Assembly: GCA_030550515.1 (NCBI GenBank)
Contig: JAUQPE010000028.1
Span: forward strand, 1-64,000
Source: Thermotogota bacterium
Lineage (GTDB): Bacteria > Thermotogota > Thermotogae > Thermotogales > Thermotogaceae
Direction: 5' to 3'
Length of the DNA stretch: 64,000 nt
Shown here: one piece after another, positions 24,462 to 36,447 of the stretch
Layout of the letters: each line of letters opens with the position of its first letter
How positions within the stretch are numbered: position 1 is the stretch's first letter
Notes under the pieces: generated by a model
The model's database searches: none
The model's input: only the letters and a program-made list of their open reading frames with translations
Told to the model about the DNA's origin: nothing
Program-made: the position numbers and the translations under genes

Positions 24462-25960
24462 AGGTGTACCTGATGTACCCCGACAGAGACTTCAACCTAA
24501 AAAAGGAGTTACCACCTCACGCGATGGATTTGGTGAAGGATCTGGGATTCGACGTCATCGTGCAACACATGAGTCGGGGGGACGAGTTCCTCCGGAACGT
24601 GGCGATGAACGTTTTGTTCTATCCGGAAAAAGATACGAGCGTTATTCGATACAGACAGGAGATCGTGAAGGATTGTCTAGAGCATCCGGATGTTGTGAGA
24701 CGGCTTTACCAGATACCCATCAGCATAAAGGAGAGCAAGAGGAAGAGATGGTGGGGTGTGTTCGGTTGGAAAACGCCCAACAACGTGTTGAACGGTGCGC
24801 GGAACGCCTTGGAAGCCATGCTTGGGGGGTTGAAGGAACTGAGAAGGATCGCCGACGAGAACCTCGAGAAGTTTCGCTCGAGGGGTTTCAAGAGGTTTTT
24901 CGAGATGCTACAGGAAGAGCTCGACGACGAGTACCTCTCGAAGATGGGGGAACACTTGGAAAATCTGAAGTTTCAAAAGGGTGTACTGCTCAGCGTGAGG
25001 TTGGGGAAGGGGAACGAGGGAGAAGACCACACTCTGTCAAAACCCAGAGGGAAGAACTGGTTTCAGAGGATCTTCGAGAGGGAAAAGGTCTTCTCCTACA
25101 AGCTACACCCCCGCGACGAGATAGGATCGAAGGTCTTGGAATCCATCGTCAACCTAGGCTTGAAGGACATCGCCACCAACGTGGCAATCGCGGCGGACCA
25201 CGTGGAGAGCTTCTTCAACACGCTCCAGTTGGAGCTGGCCTTCTACGTTGCGTGTTTGAACCTCGTGGAAAGTCTGCGGGCGATTGGAATATCCTTCTCT
25301 TTCCCTGAGGTGTTTCCCACGAACGAAGAGAGGATAGTTTTCAGAAATCTCAAGGACATCGCTTTGGCGCTCTCTCAAGGAACGAACGTGGTGGGGAACG
25401 AGCTTGAGGCAGAAAGGAAACGGTTGTTCGTTATCATGGGAGCGAACCGTGGTGGTAAGACGACGTTTTTGAGGAGTGTGGGGCAAGCTCAGATCATGGC
25501 GCAGGCGGGCATGTTCGTTGCGGCGGAATCTTCTTCTCTCAGCATCTGTGAAGGTGTGTTCACGCACTTTAGACGCAGAGAAGACGCGAACTTGAAGAAA
25601 GGGAAGTTCGAGGAGGAGCTCGAAAGGGTCAGCAAGATGCTCGACCACGTCTCCGCGGGTTCCCTAATCTTGTTCAACGAGTCGTTCTCGTCAACGAACG
25701 AACACGAAGGCTCGGAGGTTGCCCACCAAATCGTGAAGGCCCTGATCGATAGCGGTGTGAGGGTCTTTTACGTCACCCACATGTTCGATTTAGCCAGGCG
25801 GTTCTTGGACGATGAAAAGGTCGTGTTCCTCGTGGCGGAGAGAAAAGAAAACGGTGAGAGGACGTTTAAGGTGAAGGAAGGGAAACCGACCGAGACGAGC
25901 TTTGGATTGGACCTATACCGCGAGATCTTCGAAGAGAAGGAAGAGGTTTTCCCTTCTTGA
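24458..25960 (+). CDS. MutS domain V-like ATPase, second of a tandem pair
   Basis: 500 aa, paralogous to the preceding protein. N-terminal helical region (VIRYRQEIVKDCLEHPDVVRRLY matches the partner's VYRQEVARDLEDPEVRKVV). Then the ATPase: Walker A IMGANRGGKTTFLRSVGQAQIMAQAG (about residue 330), signature-like KKGKFEEELERVSKML, Walker B SLILFNESFSSTNEHEGSEV and the switch FYVTHMFDL. ATG 24458 overlaps the first gene's stop (ATGA), so the two are co-translated. Together they could form a heterodimer (inference). Expression should follow the fluoride riboswitch. Confidence 0.85.
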   Translation: MKVYLMYPDRDFNLKKELPPHAMDLVKDLGFDVIVQHMSRGDEFLRNVAMNVLFYPEKDTSVIRYRQEIVKDCLEHPDVVRRLYQIPISIKESKRKRWWGVFGWKTPNNVLNGARNALEAMLGGLKELRRIADENLEKFRSRGFKRFFEMLQEELDDEYLSKMGEHLENLKFQKGVLLSVRLGKGNEGEDHTLSKPRGKNWFQRIFEREKVFSYKLHPRDEIGSKVLESIVNLGLKDIATNVAIAADHVESFFNTLQLELAFYVACLNLVESLRAIGISFSFPEVFPTNEERIVFRNLKDIALALSQGTNVVGNELEAERKRLFVIMGANRGGKTTFLRSVGQAQIMAQAGMFVAAESSSLSICEGVFTHFRRREDANLKKGKFEEELERVSKMLDHVSAGSLILFNESFSSTNEHEGSEVAHQIVKALIDSGVRVFYVTHMFDLARRFLDDEKVVFLVAERKENGERTFKVKEGKPTETSFGLDLYREIFEEKEEVFPS

Positions 25961-25970
25961 GAAGCCTTCG

Positions 25971-25979
25971 TGTTATACT
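25971..25979 (+). promoter_or_regulatory. Extended -10 promoter of the HD-GYP gene
   Basis: TG-T-TATACT at 25971-25979, just after the second MutS-like stop. No convincing -35 is present. The expected leader is about 75 nt. Confidence 0.45.
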
Positions 25980-26062
25980 CTTGTGTGAAACCGCGTCGAA
26001 GAAGTGTCCACGGATGGACTTTCTGGTTTTGCTCCCCACAAGGCGACTTTGGGGGGAAGACG

Positions 26063-27775
26063 ATGAAGACTTTGCCTTTCCGGAAGGCCATCGGCAAGTT
26101 TTTGTTCAGGAGTTATCTCTTCGTGACCATAGGGGCAATCCTCATCTCGGCTTTGACGTTCGTTTTCGTGTTCAACGTTTTTCTTCACTTCGAAAAGGAC
26201 AACTTCGAAGAGGCCTTTCAGAACTGGACAAACGCGGTGAGAAGTTACGGCAGCTTTTTGATGTTTCTTTCGAATTATCCGGATTTCTTCAAATCGGAAG
26301 AAGAAATAGAAAAAGTTTTGAGGGTCTCCCACGATCTTTTCCAACACACGACCATGTTCTTCGTTTTCGGAAGGAAAGACGGCAAAACGTTTTCCTATCC
26401 CCCCTACGAGTACCCGCCAGATTACGATCCAAGGGAAAGGCCTTGGTACAAATTGGCCCTCGAGGATCCAACGAACTTCGCCGTGTCACCGCCACTCGTT
26501 CACAGGTTTACAGGAGACCTCACGGTCGGTTTCTCGAAGGCCATCTTCGACGAGAACGGGGACCTCTTAGGGGTAATCGCTTCCGACATCGATCCAGGAT
26601 ACATTGAAAGGGAAGTGCTTTTGAAGGGGATGTACATCCTCCACAAAACGGGTGGTGTTGTCTTCAGGAGTGGAAAAGTGAAAAATCTGATAGATCTGAA
26701 CGTTCACAAGCCCGATAAGTTGAACTTCCTTCCTCGCGAATTCACGTTGGTGCTCTTCAGGGAGCTCCCGCACAATTTCTACCTGGTGCACGAGATTCCG
26801 TTGGTTAGATTGATCTTGCCCTCCGTTCTGGGTTCTCTCCTCCTGGTGGCCTTCGTGATGGTCCTCTACCATTTCTTGGTTAAAAGGGTGCGTCTCTTCA
26901 TCGAAAGAGACCTGGAAAGACCCATCGAGGAACTCGTCGGTGCGTTCAAAAATTACGCAACGAGCAGGTACTTTAACCTCTCCGAGGCAAACACCACGAT
27001 AGAAGAAATCCAAATACTGATGCAGAAAATCACCGAGATGGTCAACACCGTAGAAACGCAAAGGGAAGAGCTCGAAGCCTCTTATCAGGAGCTCGAGGCG
27101 TCTTATCAAGAGCTGGAAAAACTCCACCAGGAGTTGGAGGATACCCAGAGGGAGCTCTTGGAGAAAAGTAAACTCCTGGAAGAAGCCTACGAGAGCTTCG
27201 CCATAAGGCTTGCGGAGATTGTGGAAGGTTTCGACGAGGCCACCGGAGAGCATGTGAAACGCGTGAGGAGGTTGTCCAGGTTCATCGCTGAAAAGCTCGG
27301 GCTTGACGAGAAGATGGTCTACCAGATTGCGCTCTTTTCACCGCTGCACGATTTGGGAAAACTCTTCGTGCCGCGTGACGTTCTGAACAAGAAAGGTCTG
27401 CTGACGTCGGAGGAATGGGAAGTGGTGAGAAAACATCCTCTCTGGGGGGCGAGGATCCTCAGCGGGGAAAGCGACAGGTTCGCGGTGGCCAGGAACATAG
27501 CGCTGTACCACCACGAAAGGTACGACGGCAGCGGCTATCCCTTTGGCTTGAAAGACGACGAGATACCCATAGAAGCCCAGATAGTGGGTATAGTCGACGT
27601 GTACGACGCCCTCAGGTCCGAAAGACCCTACAAGCCCGCCCTTCTCCACGAAAGGGCTGTGGAGATCATCCTCAAAGGAGACGAGAAGACCAAGCCGTCG
27701 CAGTTCAACCCAAAACTCCTCGAGATCTTCGAGAAGTATCAGGACGAGATAAAGAAGATATGGGAAGAGGGCTAA
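26063..27775 (+). CDS. Membrane sensor with Cache-like domain and HD-GYP output
   Basis: 570 aa signalling protein. One membrane segment at about 13-40, an outside sensor region of about 200 residues (FSYPPYEYPPDYDPRERPWYK and GVIASDIDPGYI are Cache-like), a second membrane segment at 248-272, then a HAMP-like linker. A coiled coil at 330-372 contains a tandem ELEASYQ repeat. The HD-GYP domain is at about 378-570, with SPLHDLGKLFVP (HD at 429-430) and HHERYDGSGYP (483-493). Such domains usually hydrolyse cyclic di-GMP. ATG 26063 behind GGGGGGAAG; the frame is open 93 bases further upstream, but that extension has no hydrophobic or domain character. It converges with the PqaA gene with a 4-nt overlap. 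Confidence 0.88.
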   Translation: MKTLPFRKAIGKFLFRSYLFVTIGAILISALTFVFVFNVFLHFEKDNFEEAFQNWTNAVRSYGSFLMFLSNYPDFFKSEEEIEKVLRVSHDLFQHTTMFFVFGRKDGKTFSYPPYEYPPDYDPRERPWYKLALEDPTNFAVSPPLVHRFTGDLTVGFSKAIFDENGDLLGVIASDIDPGYIEREVLLKGMYILHKTGGVVFRSGKVKNLIDLNVHKPDKLNFLPREFTLVLFRELPHNFYLVHEIPLVRLILPSVLGSLLLVAFVMVLYHFLVKRVRLFIERDLERPIEELVGAFKNYATSRYFNLSEANTTIEEIQILMQKITEMVNTVETQREELEASYQELEASYQELEKLHQELEDTQRELLEKSKLLEEAYESFAIRLAEIVEGFDEATGEHVKRVRRLSRFIAEKLGLDEKMVYQIALFSPLHDLGKLFVPRDVLNKKGLLTSEEWEVVRKHPLWGARILSGESDRFAVARNIALYHHERYDGSGYPFGLKDDEIPIEAQIVGIVDVYDALRSERPYKPALLHERAVEIILKGDEKTKPSQFNPKLLEIFEKYQDEIKKIWEEG

Positions 27776-29043
27776 TCGACGACCATCCTGCTACACAAGT
27801 AGAACCTTTCACCGTTCAGCTCGTAGAGCACCCTCATGAAGAACGCCTGATGCGTTCCCTCGGGTTTGGAAGGGGGTCTTCCAACGTACACGCCATCTTC
27901 CTCGTGAACACCCAACTTGAGCCACACCGAAGAACGGAAGTCGAGACTCCTTGATCTCGCGAACCAGACCTCCGCACCCACCATCCCTTCCCCTTTTCTC
28001 ACCCTTATCTCGTTCCCCGAGTACTCGAAAGAAGGTTTGGGGAAGTTCGGGTAGAGCTTGAAGAAGCTCGACACGGTTTGAACGATCTCGGCAACGTTCT
28101 TCAGCTCGTGCCTGTCGTTCGGTGAGTAGAACAGGTAGGTCTCGCCCGGCAGTTGGTCCAGGTACAGGTTGGCGGAGTCCACGGTCCAGTACTCGTCGTT
28201 CGTGGCGAGCACCAAGATCTTGGGAAGGGAGAGTCTGAGCCGCAAAGCGTACGGGTCCACCATCTCCAAGAGCTCGGTCGAAGCCTCATCGCTTGGATGT
28301 TCGAGGAGCCCCCTCTCGCTGTAGTCCTTGAGTTTTTCACTGAACCCGTTGTAATACCTTCTCTGTTGCTCGAGTTGAGCTTTGATGTTCAAGTTGTCGA
28401 ACACCATCGGTGCGATCGCGAAGACCCGCGAATCGAAGGCTGCGGTGAGGTACGCGGTCCATCCCCTCTTCGAAGCGCCCGACACCATGAAGTACTTCAC
28501 GTTCGCACCTTTCCTTGCGAGAAAGTCTTGTACCGCATCCATCGCTTTGATCACGCCGTAGGTCATCGGGACAAGGAGCGGTAGATCCTTTTCACGCTTC
28601 TCCAGAAAAAGCTTGAAAGTCTCCGAGATCAGCGCATCTTCTCTCAATCCCCAAATCGGTTGGTTGGGCACGTCCGCGACCACCACGAAGGGTGCCTCGA
28701 ACTTGCGCGCAATCTCGAGGTACTGCATCATCTCGTCCAGAAAGCTCTCGTAGTAGGACTGATCTTCCACTCGCCTGGACCCACCAGCGATCAGCAGAAA
28801 CGCCTTCTCGTGCGATCGCAGGTTGTTCAGGAGGATCACCCCCACCCTGTGGAACCACCCCAAACCCATCCAATCAAGCCCGAAGACCTTCATGACAAAA
28901 ATTTTGTCGCCTTCTTGAGAAACCCTCTCCAGAATCAATTCGTATCTTGACTCTCCTCTCGATCTCACCAAAACATCAAGCGGATGCTGGGCAAAGGTCA
29001 TCGAAACCGCCAAGATGAAAAGCAACGCAAGGGCCTTCCTCAT
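27772..29043 (-). CDS. PhoPQ-activated protein (PqaA) family, secreted alpha/beta hydrolase-like
   Basis: 423 aa with a cleavable signal peptide (KALALLFILAVSMTFAQ). The protein follows the PqaA/AprA family: LLIAGGSRR near the start, VVVADVPNQPIW, ETFKLFLEKREKDLPLLVPMTYGVIKAMDA and the nucleophile-elbow-like FMVSGASKRGWTAYLTAAFD. Later come LVLATNDEYWTVDSANLYLDQLPGETYLFYSPNDRHEL. The family is alpha/beta-hydrolase-like, of unknown substrate. GCTAA at the 3' end overlaps the HD-GYP stop by 4 nt on the other strand. It follows the beta-propeller lipoprotein gene by 6 bases and is probably co-transcribed with it. Confidence 0.85.
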   Translation of the reverse strand: MRKALALLFILAVSMTFAQHPLDVLVRSRGESRYELILERVSQEGDKIFVMKVFGLDWMGLGWFHRVGVILLNNLRSHEKAFLLIAGGSRRVEDQSYYESFLDEMMQYLEIARKFEAPFVVVADVPNQPIWGLREDALISETFKLFLEKREKDLPLLVPMTYGVIKAMDAVQDFLARKGANVKYFMVSGASKRGWTAYLTAAFDSRVFAIAPMVFDNLNIKAQLEQQRRYYNGFSEKLKDYSERGLLEHPSDEASTELLEMVDPYALRLRLSLPKILVLATNDEYWTVDSANLYLDQLPGETYLFYSPNDRHELKNVAEIVQTVSSFFKLYPNFPKPSFEYSGNEIRVRKGEGMVGAEVWFARSRSLDFRSSVWLKLGVHEEDGVYVGRPPSKPEGTHQAFFMRVLYELNGERFYLCSRMVVD

Positions 29044-29049
29044 GGTCCA

Positions 29050-30465
29050 TCACCTCGCGGCCGAGTGGTACCAATCCTTTTGGAACATGGGCCAAGACGA
29101 TTCTGGGTCTTGTATGGTCTCACTCAAGGCTTGCACGACGTAGAAATGGCCCGTTTCGTCTGCAAGGAAGATGAGGCCGGAAGTCAAAACAGGACTGCTC
29201 TCCACGAAACTCTTCAACTCCACGAAACTCACGAGTTCCCCGCTGTCCGGTTGTAGGGCGAGAAGGTGCGTCCCCCCGACAACGTAGACCAACCCGTTGT
29301 CGCCCAGCAGACAGCTGGAAAAGATCGGACTGAGATAAGTTCTGCTCCAGAGTGGTTTCCCGCCAGGTCCCACTGCGTAAACCGTTCCCGACACGTCACC
29401 CACGTACACCACGCCATCCTTGGAAATCACAGGACTTCCGAAGGCTTGACTTCTGAGACGATACGACCACAGAACTCTCCCGTCCAATGAACTGATACAC
29501 CACAAAGCGCTTCCAGCGACGTACAAGTTTTTCTTGGGGTCAACCGCGAACCCTCCGAAAAAACGTTCCCCAGGGAAATTCTTTCGCCAACGAACCGTAC
29601 CTGTTGGAAGCTCCACCGCGTACACGTTACCCTCAACGGTTGCAACGAGGAGTTTGTCGTCGACCACCGCCGGACTGGCCACGACTCCCTCACCCAAACT
29701 TGCGATCTTCTGAAACTTTGAGGGTGTTGATTTTTCCACCATGAATATTTGGCCATCCGAGTCGACGACGTAAACGTGATCTTTGAAGATCACCGGCGCC
29801 GCGTAGAAAGGGCGGTTGGAAATCCTGTAACTTGCCTTATCGGGGTAGACGAGCAACTGTCCCTCGTCGTCCACGAAGAAGGCTTTGTTGCTCGCACGAT
29901 CCACGATGGGGGAGGACTGCACGAACGTCTTGGTCTTCACGAATTCCGTCTTGGTCGGCGACAAGACCAAGTAACCTCCGTTGAAACCCATGTACACCTT
30001 TTCATCGGGTCCCACGGCGGGTGAGGAAAAGATGGGACCCGCGGTGGTATCCGATTCCAACGGAAATTCGTAGAGCACCGAAAGCCCCAACGTTCTGAAG
30101 CCCCACAAATCCCCCTCCGTGACGTCTCCCTTGTCGTCTTTTGCCACGACCTTCCAAAAGTACATCGTGTCGAACTGCAAGGTTGTGGGCGGTTGATAGG
30201 AAGTCGTCGGATGATCTTTTTCGACCAGCAGGAGCTTGTCAGGATTGTTTCCAAAGTATATGTCGTACACCAAAGGATCGCCGTCTGGATCGGAACAACT
30301 CCAAGAGAGCGTAGGTGTTATGGACACACCCGTTGCCCCATCGGAGGGATTAGGGTTCGAAGGCTTGGTGGGAGGGCGATTCGAAGAGCAGGAATTCAAG
30401 TACCCGAGGAAGAGAAAGAAGGCTACAACAAAGAACAAGAACGCACGCAAGCCGCGATTCTTCAC
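29050..30465 (-). CDS. Lipoprotein with fibronectin-III-like domain and PQQ-type beta-propeller
   Basis: 471 aa. N-terminal hydrophobic segment ends in a lipobox-like LNSC (about residue 26), so it is probably a lipoprotein. Residues 31-130 look like a fibronectin type III module (PSNPNPSDGATGVSITPTLSWSCSDPDGDPLVYDIYFG). Residues 135-455 are repeats of the PQQ/pyrrolo-quinoline-like propeller type (SSPAVGPDEKVYMGF, SSPIVDRASNKAFFV, ASPAVVDDKLLVATVEGNVYAV, GSPVISKDGVVYVGDVSGTVYAV, SSPVLTSGLIFLADETGHFYVV). No catalytic residues are evident; binding or scaffolding at the envelope is likely (inference). Confidence 0.82.
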   Translation of the reverse strand: MKNRGLRAFLFFVVAFFLFLGYLNSCSSNRPPTKPSNPNPSDGATGVSITPTLSWSCSDPDGDPLVYDIYFGNNPDKLLLVEKDHPTTSYQPPTTLQFDTMYFWKVVAKDDKGDVTEGDLWGFRTLGLSVLYEFPLESDTTAGPIFSSPAVGPDEKVYMGFNGGYLVLSPTKTEFVKTKTFVQSSPIVDRASNKAFFVDDEGQLLVYPDKASYRISNRPFYAAPVIFKDHVYVVDSDGQIFMVEKSTPSKFQKIASLGEGVVASPAVVDDKLLVATVEGNVYAVELPTGTVRWRKNFPGERFFGGFAVDPKKNLYVAGSALWCISSLDGRVLWSYRLRSQAFGSPVISKDGVVYVGDVSGTVYAVGPGGKPLWSRTYLSPIFSSCLLGDNGLVYVVGGTHLLALQPDSGELVSFVELKSFVESSPVLTSGLIFLADETGHFYVVQALSETIQDPESSWPMFQKDWYHSAAR

Positions 30466-30498
30466 GTTCTGTCACCCCCACGACACTTAATTTTACAC

Positions 30499-30526
30499 AA
30501 AAAGGCTCACCCCTTCAGGTGAGCCT
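30499..30526 (-). terminator. Terminator of tRNA-Glu
   Basis: On the minus strand AGGCTCACC (30526-30518) and GGTGAGCCT (30511-30503) form a perfect 9-bp stem with loop TGAAGG, followed by T5 (30503-30499). It lies 15 bases after the tRNA 3' end. Confidence 0.88.
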
Positions 30527-30541
30527 CATGAGGTGACCCTG

Positions 30542-30617
30542 TGGCGCCCCCACGGGGATTCGAACCCCGGCCTCTGGCTTGAAAGGCCAGTGTCCTAGGC
30601 CGCTAGACGATGGGGGC
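30542..30617 (-). tRNA. tRNA-Glu (anticodon TTC)
   Basis: 76 nt with encoded CCA. On the minus strand the acceptor is GCCCCCA/TGGGGGC, the anticodon stem CTGGC/GCCAG encloses CTTTCAA (anticodon TTC), and the T arm is CCGGGG-TTCGAAT-CCCCG. A promoter and terminator are both present. Confidence 0.96.
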
Positions 30618-30641
30618 TTTCAACGCTGACACCGTTAGAAA

Positions 30642-30670
30642 AATATACTATAAAAAACTGATGGGTTCAA
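30642..30670 (-). promoter_or_regulatory. Promoter of tRNA-Glu
   Basis: On the minus strand TTGAAC (30670-30665), 17 bases, TATATT (30647-30642), 24 bases before the tRNA 5' end. Confidence 0.85.
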
Positions 30671-30678
30671 GAGAATCT

Positions 30679-30702
30679 TATTGTAAACATATTGTTACAA
30701 TA
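30679..30702 (+). promoter_or_regulatory. Perfect 8-bp inverted repeat between divergent promoters (candidate operator)
   Basis: TATTGTAA (30679-30686), 8-bp spacer ACATATTG, TTACAATA (30695-30702). It lies 8 bases upstream of the tRNA-Glu -35 and 23 bases upstream of the FmdB-gene -35. The dyad has the size of a dimeric repressor site; no regulator can be named. Confidence 0.45.
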
Positions 30703-30725
30703 GCCTTCCCGAGGAAAGGCGTGGG

Positions 30726-30754
30726 TTGATGGAAGACGGTTGAAACCTTATAAT
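30726..30754 (+). promoter_or_regulatory. Promoter of the FmdB-type gene
   Basis: TTGATG (30726-30731), 17 bases, perfect TATAAT (30749-30754). The leader contains a 10-bp hairpin GCGAAGAAAC (30771-30780)/GTTTTTTCGC (30785-30794) before the ATG at 30812. Confidence 0.8.
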
Positions 30755-30811
30755 ATCTTTGACTAGCGAAGCGAAGAAACCCCAGTTTTTTCGCAAGAGG
30801 GGGCTTGCTGT

Positions 30812-31003
30812 ATGCCTTACATCTACAGGTGCAAACAGTGCGGTGTCGAGTACTATTCCGCAGCTTCGATAGAATACCAGCTGAACACGAAGTGCGAAAA
30901 GTGTGGCGGAGATTTGGAACAGGTGGGGGAACTCGGTGAGGTTATGAAAGAAAAAGAGGAAGGGAAAAAGAAAAAAAGGAGGAACAAAAGGAAGGGGGCT
31001 TGA
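30812..31003 (+). CDS. FmdB family zinc-ribbon protein
   Basis: 63 aa. It matches the FmdB regulatory-type zinc ribbon: PYIYRCKQCGVEYY (first CxxC) and TKCEKCGGDLEQVGE (second CxxC), followed by a short acidic stretch and a very basic Lys/Arg tail (KKKKRRNKRKG). The function of the family is unknown; the basic tail would favour nucleic-acid contact. ATG 30812; upstream AGAGGGGG gives the ribosome site. Single-gene unit with its own promoter and a terminator that overlaps the last codons. Confidence 0.85.
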   Translation: MPYIYRCKQCGVEYYSAASIEYQLNTKCEKCGGDLEQVGELGEVMKEKEEGKKKKRRNKRKGA

Positions 31004-31015
31004 ATGAGCCCCCTT

Positions 31016-31016
<1 letters not shown>
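30992..31016. terminator. Bidirectional terminator between FmdB gene and argD
   Basis: AAGGGGGCT (30992-31000), loop TGAATG, AGCCCCCTT (31007-31015), flanked by A-rich and T-rich sides. It overlaps the FmdB stop and abuts the argD stop, so it can serve both convergent transcripts. Confidence 0.8.
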
Positions 31017-34234
<3,218 letters not shown>

Positions 34235-34238
<4 letters not shown>

Positions 34239-35254
34239 GGATATATGGGTTTGTGCTCCAATCCGACCGTCTCATCGATACCAAACATGATGTTCATGTT
34301 CTGCACAGCTTGACCTGACGCTCCCTTCACCAAGTTGTCGATGGCACACGTCAAAACGAGGGTGCTCGTCCTCTCGTCTTTTTGCATGCCTATGAACGCG
34401 TGGTTCGAGCCGTAACACCACTTCGCGGAGGGATACACTCCCAGCGGGAGCACGTGAACGAAAGGTTCCTTTTCGTAGAAGCCAACGTAGAGTTCGTGAA
34501 TCTTTTCAACGCTTTCGGATGTTTTCACGTAGATAGTGGAGAGGATCCCACGCGTCATCGGCACTAGATGGGGCGTGAACACGACTTTGACGTCCCTTCC
34601 CGATATCTTCGAGAGTTCCTGTTCCATCTCCGGAACGTGCCTGTGAAAAATCACGCTGTACGGCTTCAAATTCTCGTTCACCTCTGAGAACATGTACTCG
34701 AGGCTCTCCTTCCTACCCGCTCCGGACACACCAGATTTGGAGTCTACCACAAAGACGCGCTCCTCCACAAGACCTTCTCTCAAAAGGGGGGCGAGCGCCA
34801 GGATCACACTCGTGGGGTAACAACCTGGGTTTCCCACGATTCTTGCGTTTCTGATTTTTTCCCTGTGGATCTCTGGCAGACCGTAGACCCTGCCTTCAGG
34901 GTCATAACCCTCCAACTTTTTGCCGTACCACTTTTCGTAAACCTGAGGATCGTCGAACCTGAAGTCTGCTCCGAGGTCGACGATCTTCAGGTTCGGTAAT
35001 TCTCTGGCGATCTCGTACGAAAGGCCGGCGTGGAGGGCCATGAAAACCACGTCGCACTCTTTCTTCAACCTCTCGACATCGATGTCTTCCAGTGTCGTCT
35101 CTTCCAACGAGTGTGGGTAAACCTCCGTCATGCTCTTTCCAACAAAGCTCTTCGACGATAGGTAGGTGATCCTCACCGATGGATGGTTCTTCAGGATCCT
35201 CAACAGCTCCAACCCCGTGTAACCCGTCGCACCGAGTATGCCTACCCTGATCAA
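34235..35254 (-). CDS. argC: N-acetyl-gamma-glutamyl-phosphate reductase
   Basis: NADPH-dependent reduction of acetylglutamyl phosphate. 339 aa. Rossmann motif [17 protein letters not shown] at residue 6. The catalytic Cys is in [15 protein letters not shown], and His is in [21 protein letters not shown] and [16 protein letters not shown] are typical. TTG 35254 overlaps the argH stop by 4 nt. Confidence 0.96.
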
Positions 35255-36447
35255 CTCCCTTCCCCCCCGTACTTTTCTGCCACCATCCTGTACGCGTCTC
35301 TGAACGGTATTCCCTGTCTCACCAACTCGTAGACCCTATGCGTCGCCATCACGTCTTCGGTCAAACTGGCCTCGGCCCTCTCTTGGTCCACACTCATTCT
35401 TTCGAAGATCAGTTTCATCATTCTGATCATATCTTTCACGATATCGAACGATTCTATGACAGGTTTTTTGAGGAGCTGTAGGTCTCTGTGATAGCCGGAA
35501 ATGAGGTTTGAAGGGATGGACAGGACACGTACCGTGTGCGAAACGAGAACGTGGTGGTAGGCCCGCACGAGTTCCAAGGGATCTGGATTCAGCTTGTGAG
35601 GCATGATGGAGCTTCCGGTGCAGACCTCGCGCGGGAGCTTCAGATAGCCTATCTCCGGCATGGAAAAGAAGATGATGTCGCTCGCGCACCTGTTGAGATC
35701 GTAGGATATCTGCGTGAGAAGGTGCAAGATCAGGTATTCGAATTTTCCCCTGCTGTTCTGGGTATAGATGGGATTTCTTTGAACCCTCGAAAATCCCAGT
35801 TCCCTTGCCGTGAACTCCCTGTCTATCTCTACGGGTACACCGTACCCCGCCCCGGTTCCGAGAGGCGACTGGTCCACGATCTCGTAGACCACCTTTAGGA
35901 GCTTTAGATCGTCTTCCAAAGCATCGATCAAGGCTTCCGACCAAGTCTTGAAGTCCGTGGGCATGGCTTTTCGTGTGTGCGTGAAACCAGCGAACCTCAC
36001 CGTCCCATATTTTTCCGAGAACTCTTTGACGCTCCCCTGAAGGTCAAGCAGTAGGGACTCGACGTTCTTCAACTCGACCTTGTAGAAAAGCCTGAGCGCC
36101 GTCAGAACCTGATCGTTCCTGGAACGAGCGGTGTGGATCTTCTTCCCGACATCACCCAATTTCGCCACGAGGAAGTTCTCTATGGCCGTGTGGCTGTCTT
36201 CTTCTTCCGGTTTTATCCTGAACTCGCCCTTCTTGACAAGACCCAAAAGCTCTTTCAGGACTTTCTCTATACTTTCCTGTTCTTCTTCTGTCAATAACCC
36301 GACCTTCTTCAGCATCCTGGAATGGGCGATCGAGGCCACGATGTCGTACTCAATTATCCTCATGTCCACCTTGTAATCGTCACCGACTGTGAACCTCTCC
36401 ACTTCTTCGTCGACCTTGTAACCCTTATCCCAGAGCTTTTCACTCAT
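35251..36447 (-). CDS. argH: Argininosuccinate lyase
   Basis: Cleaves argininosuccinate to arginine and fumarate. 398 aa, short compared with the common 450-460. Motifs: [40 protein letters not shown] (in place of the usual GYTHLQ), [18 protein letters not shown] and the signature [15 protein letters not shown] 36447 overlaps the argG stop by 4 nt. HTRKAMP replaces HLQRAQP, a conspicuous but Thermotoga-like difference. Confidence 0.95.
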   Translation of the reverse strand: MSEKLWDKGYKVDEEVERFTVGDDYKVDMRIIEYDIVASIAHSRMLKKVGLLTEEEQESIEKVLKELLGLVKKGEFRIKPEEEDSHTAIENFLVAKLGDVGKKIHTARSRNDQVLTALRLFYKVELKNVESLLLDLQGSVKEFSEKYGTVRFAGFTHTRKAMPTDFKTWSEALIDALEDDLKLLKVVYEIVDQSPLGTGAGYGVPVEIDREFTARELGFSRVQRNPIYTQNSRGKFEYLILHLLTQISYDLNRCASDIIFFSMPEIGYLKLPREVCTGSSIMPHKLNPDPLELVRAYHHVLVSHTVRVLSIPSNLISGYHRDLQLLKKPVIESFDIVKDMIRMMKLIFERMSVDQERAEASLTEDVMATHRVYELVRQGIPFRDAYRMVAEKYGGEGS

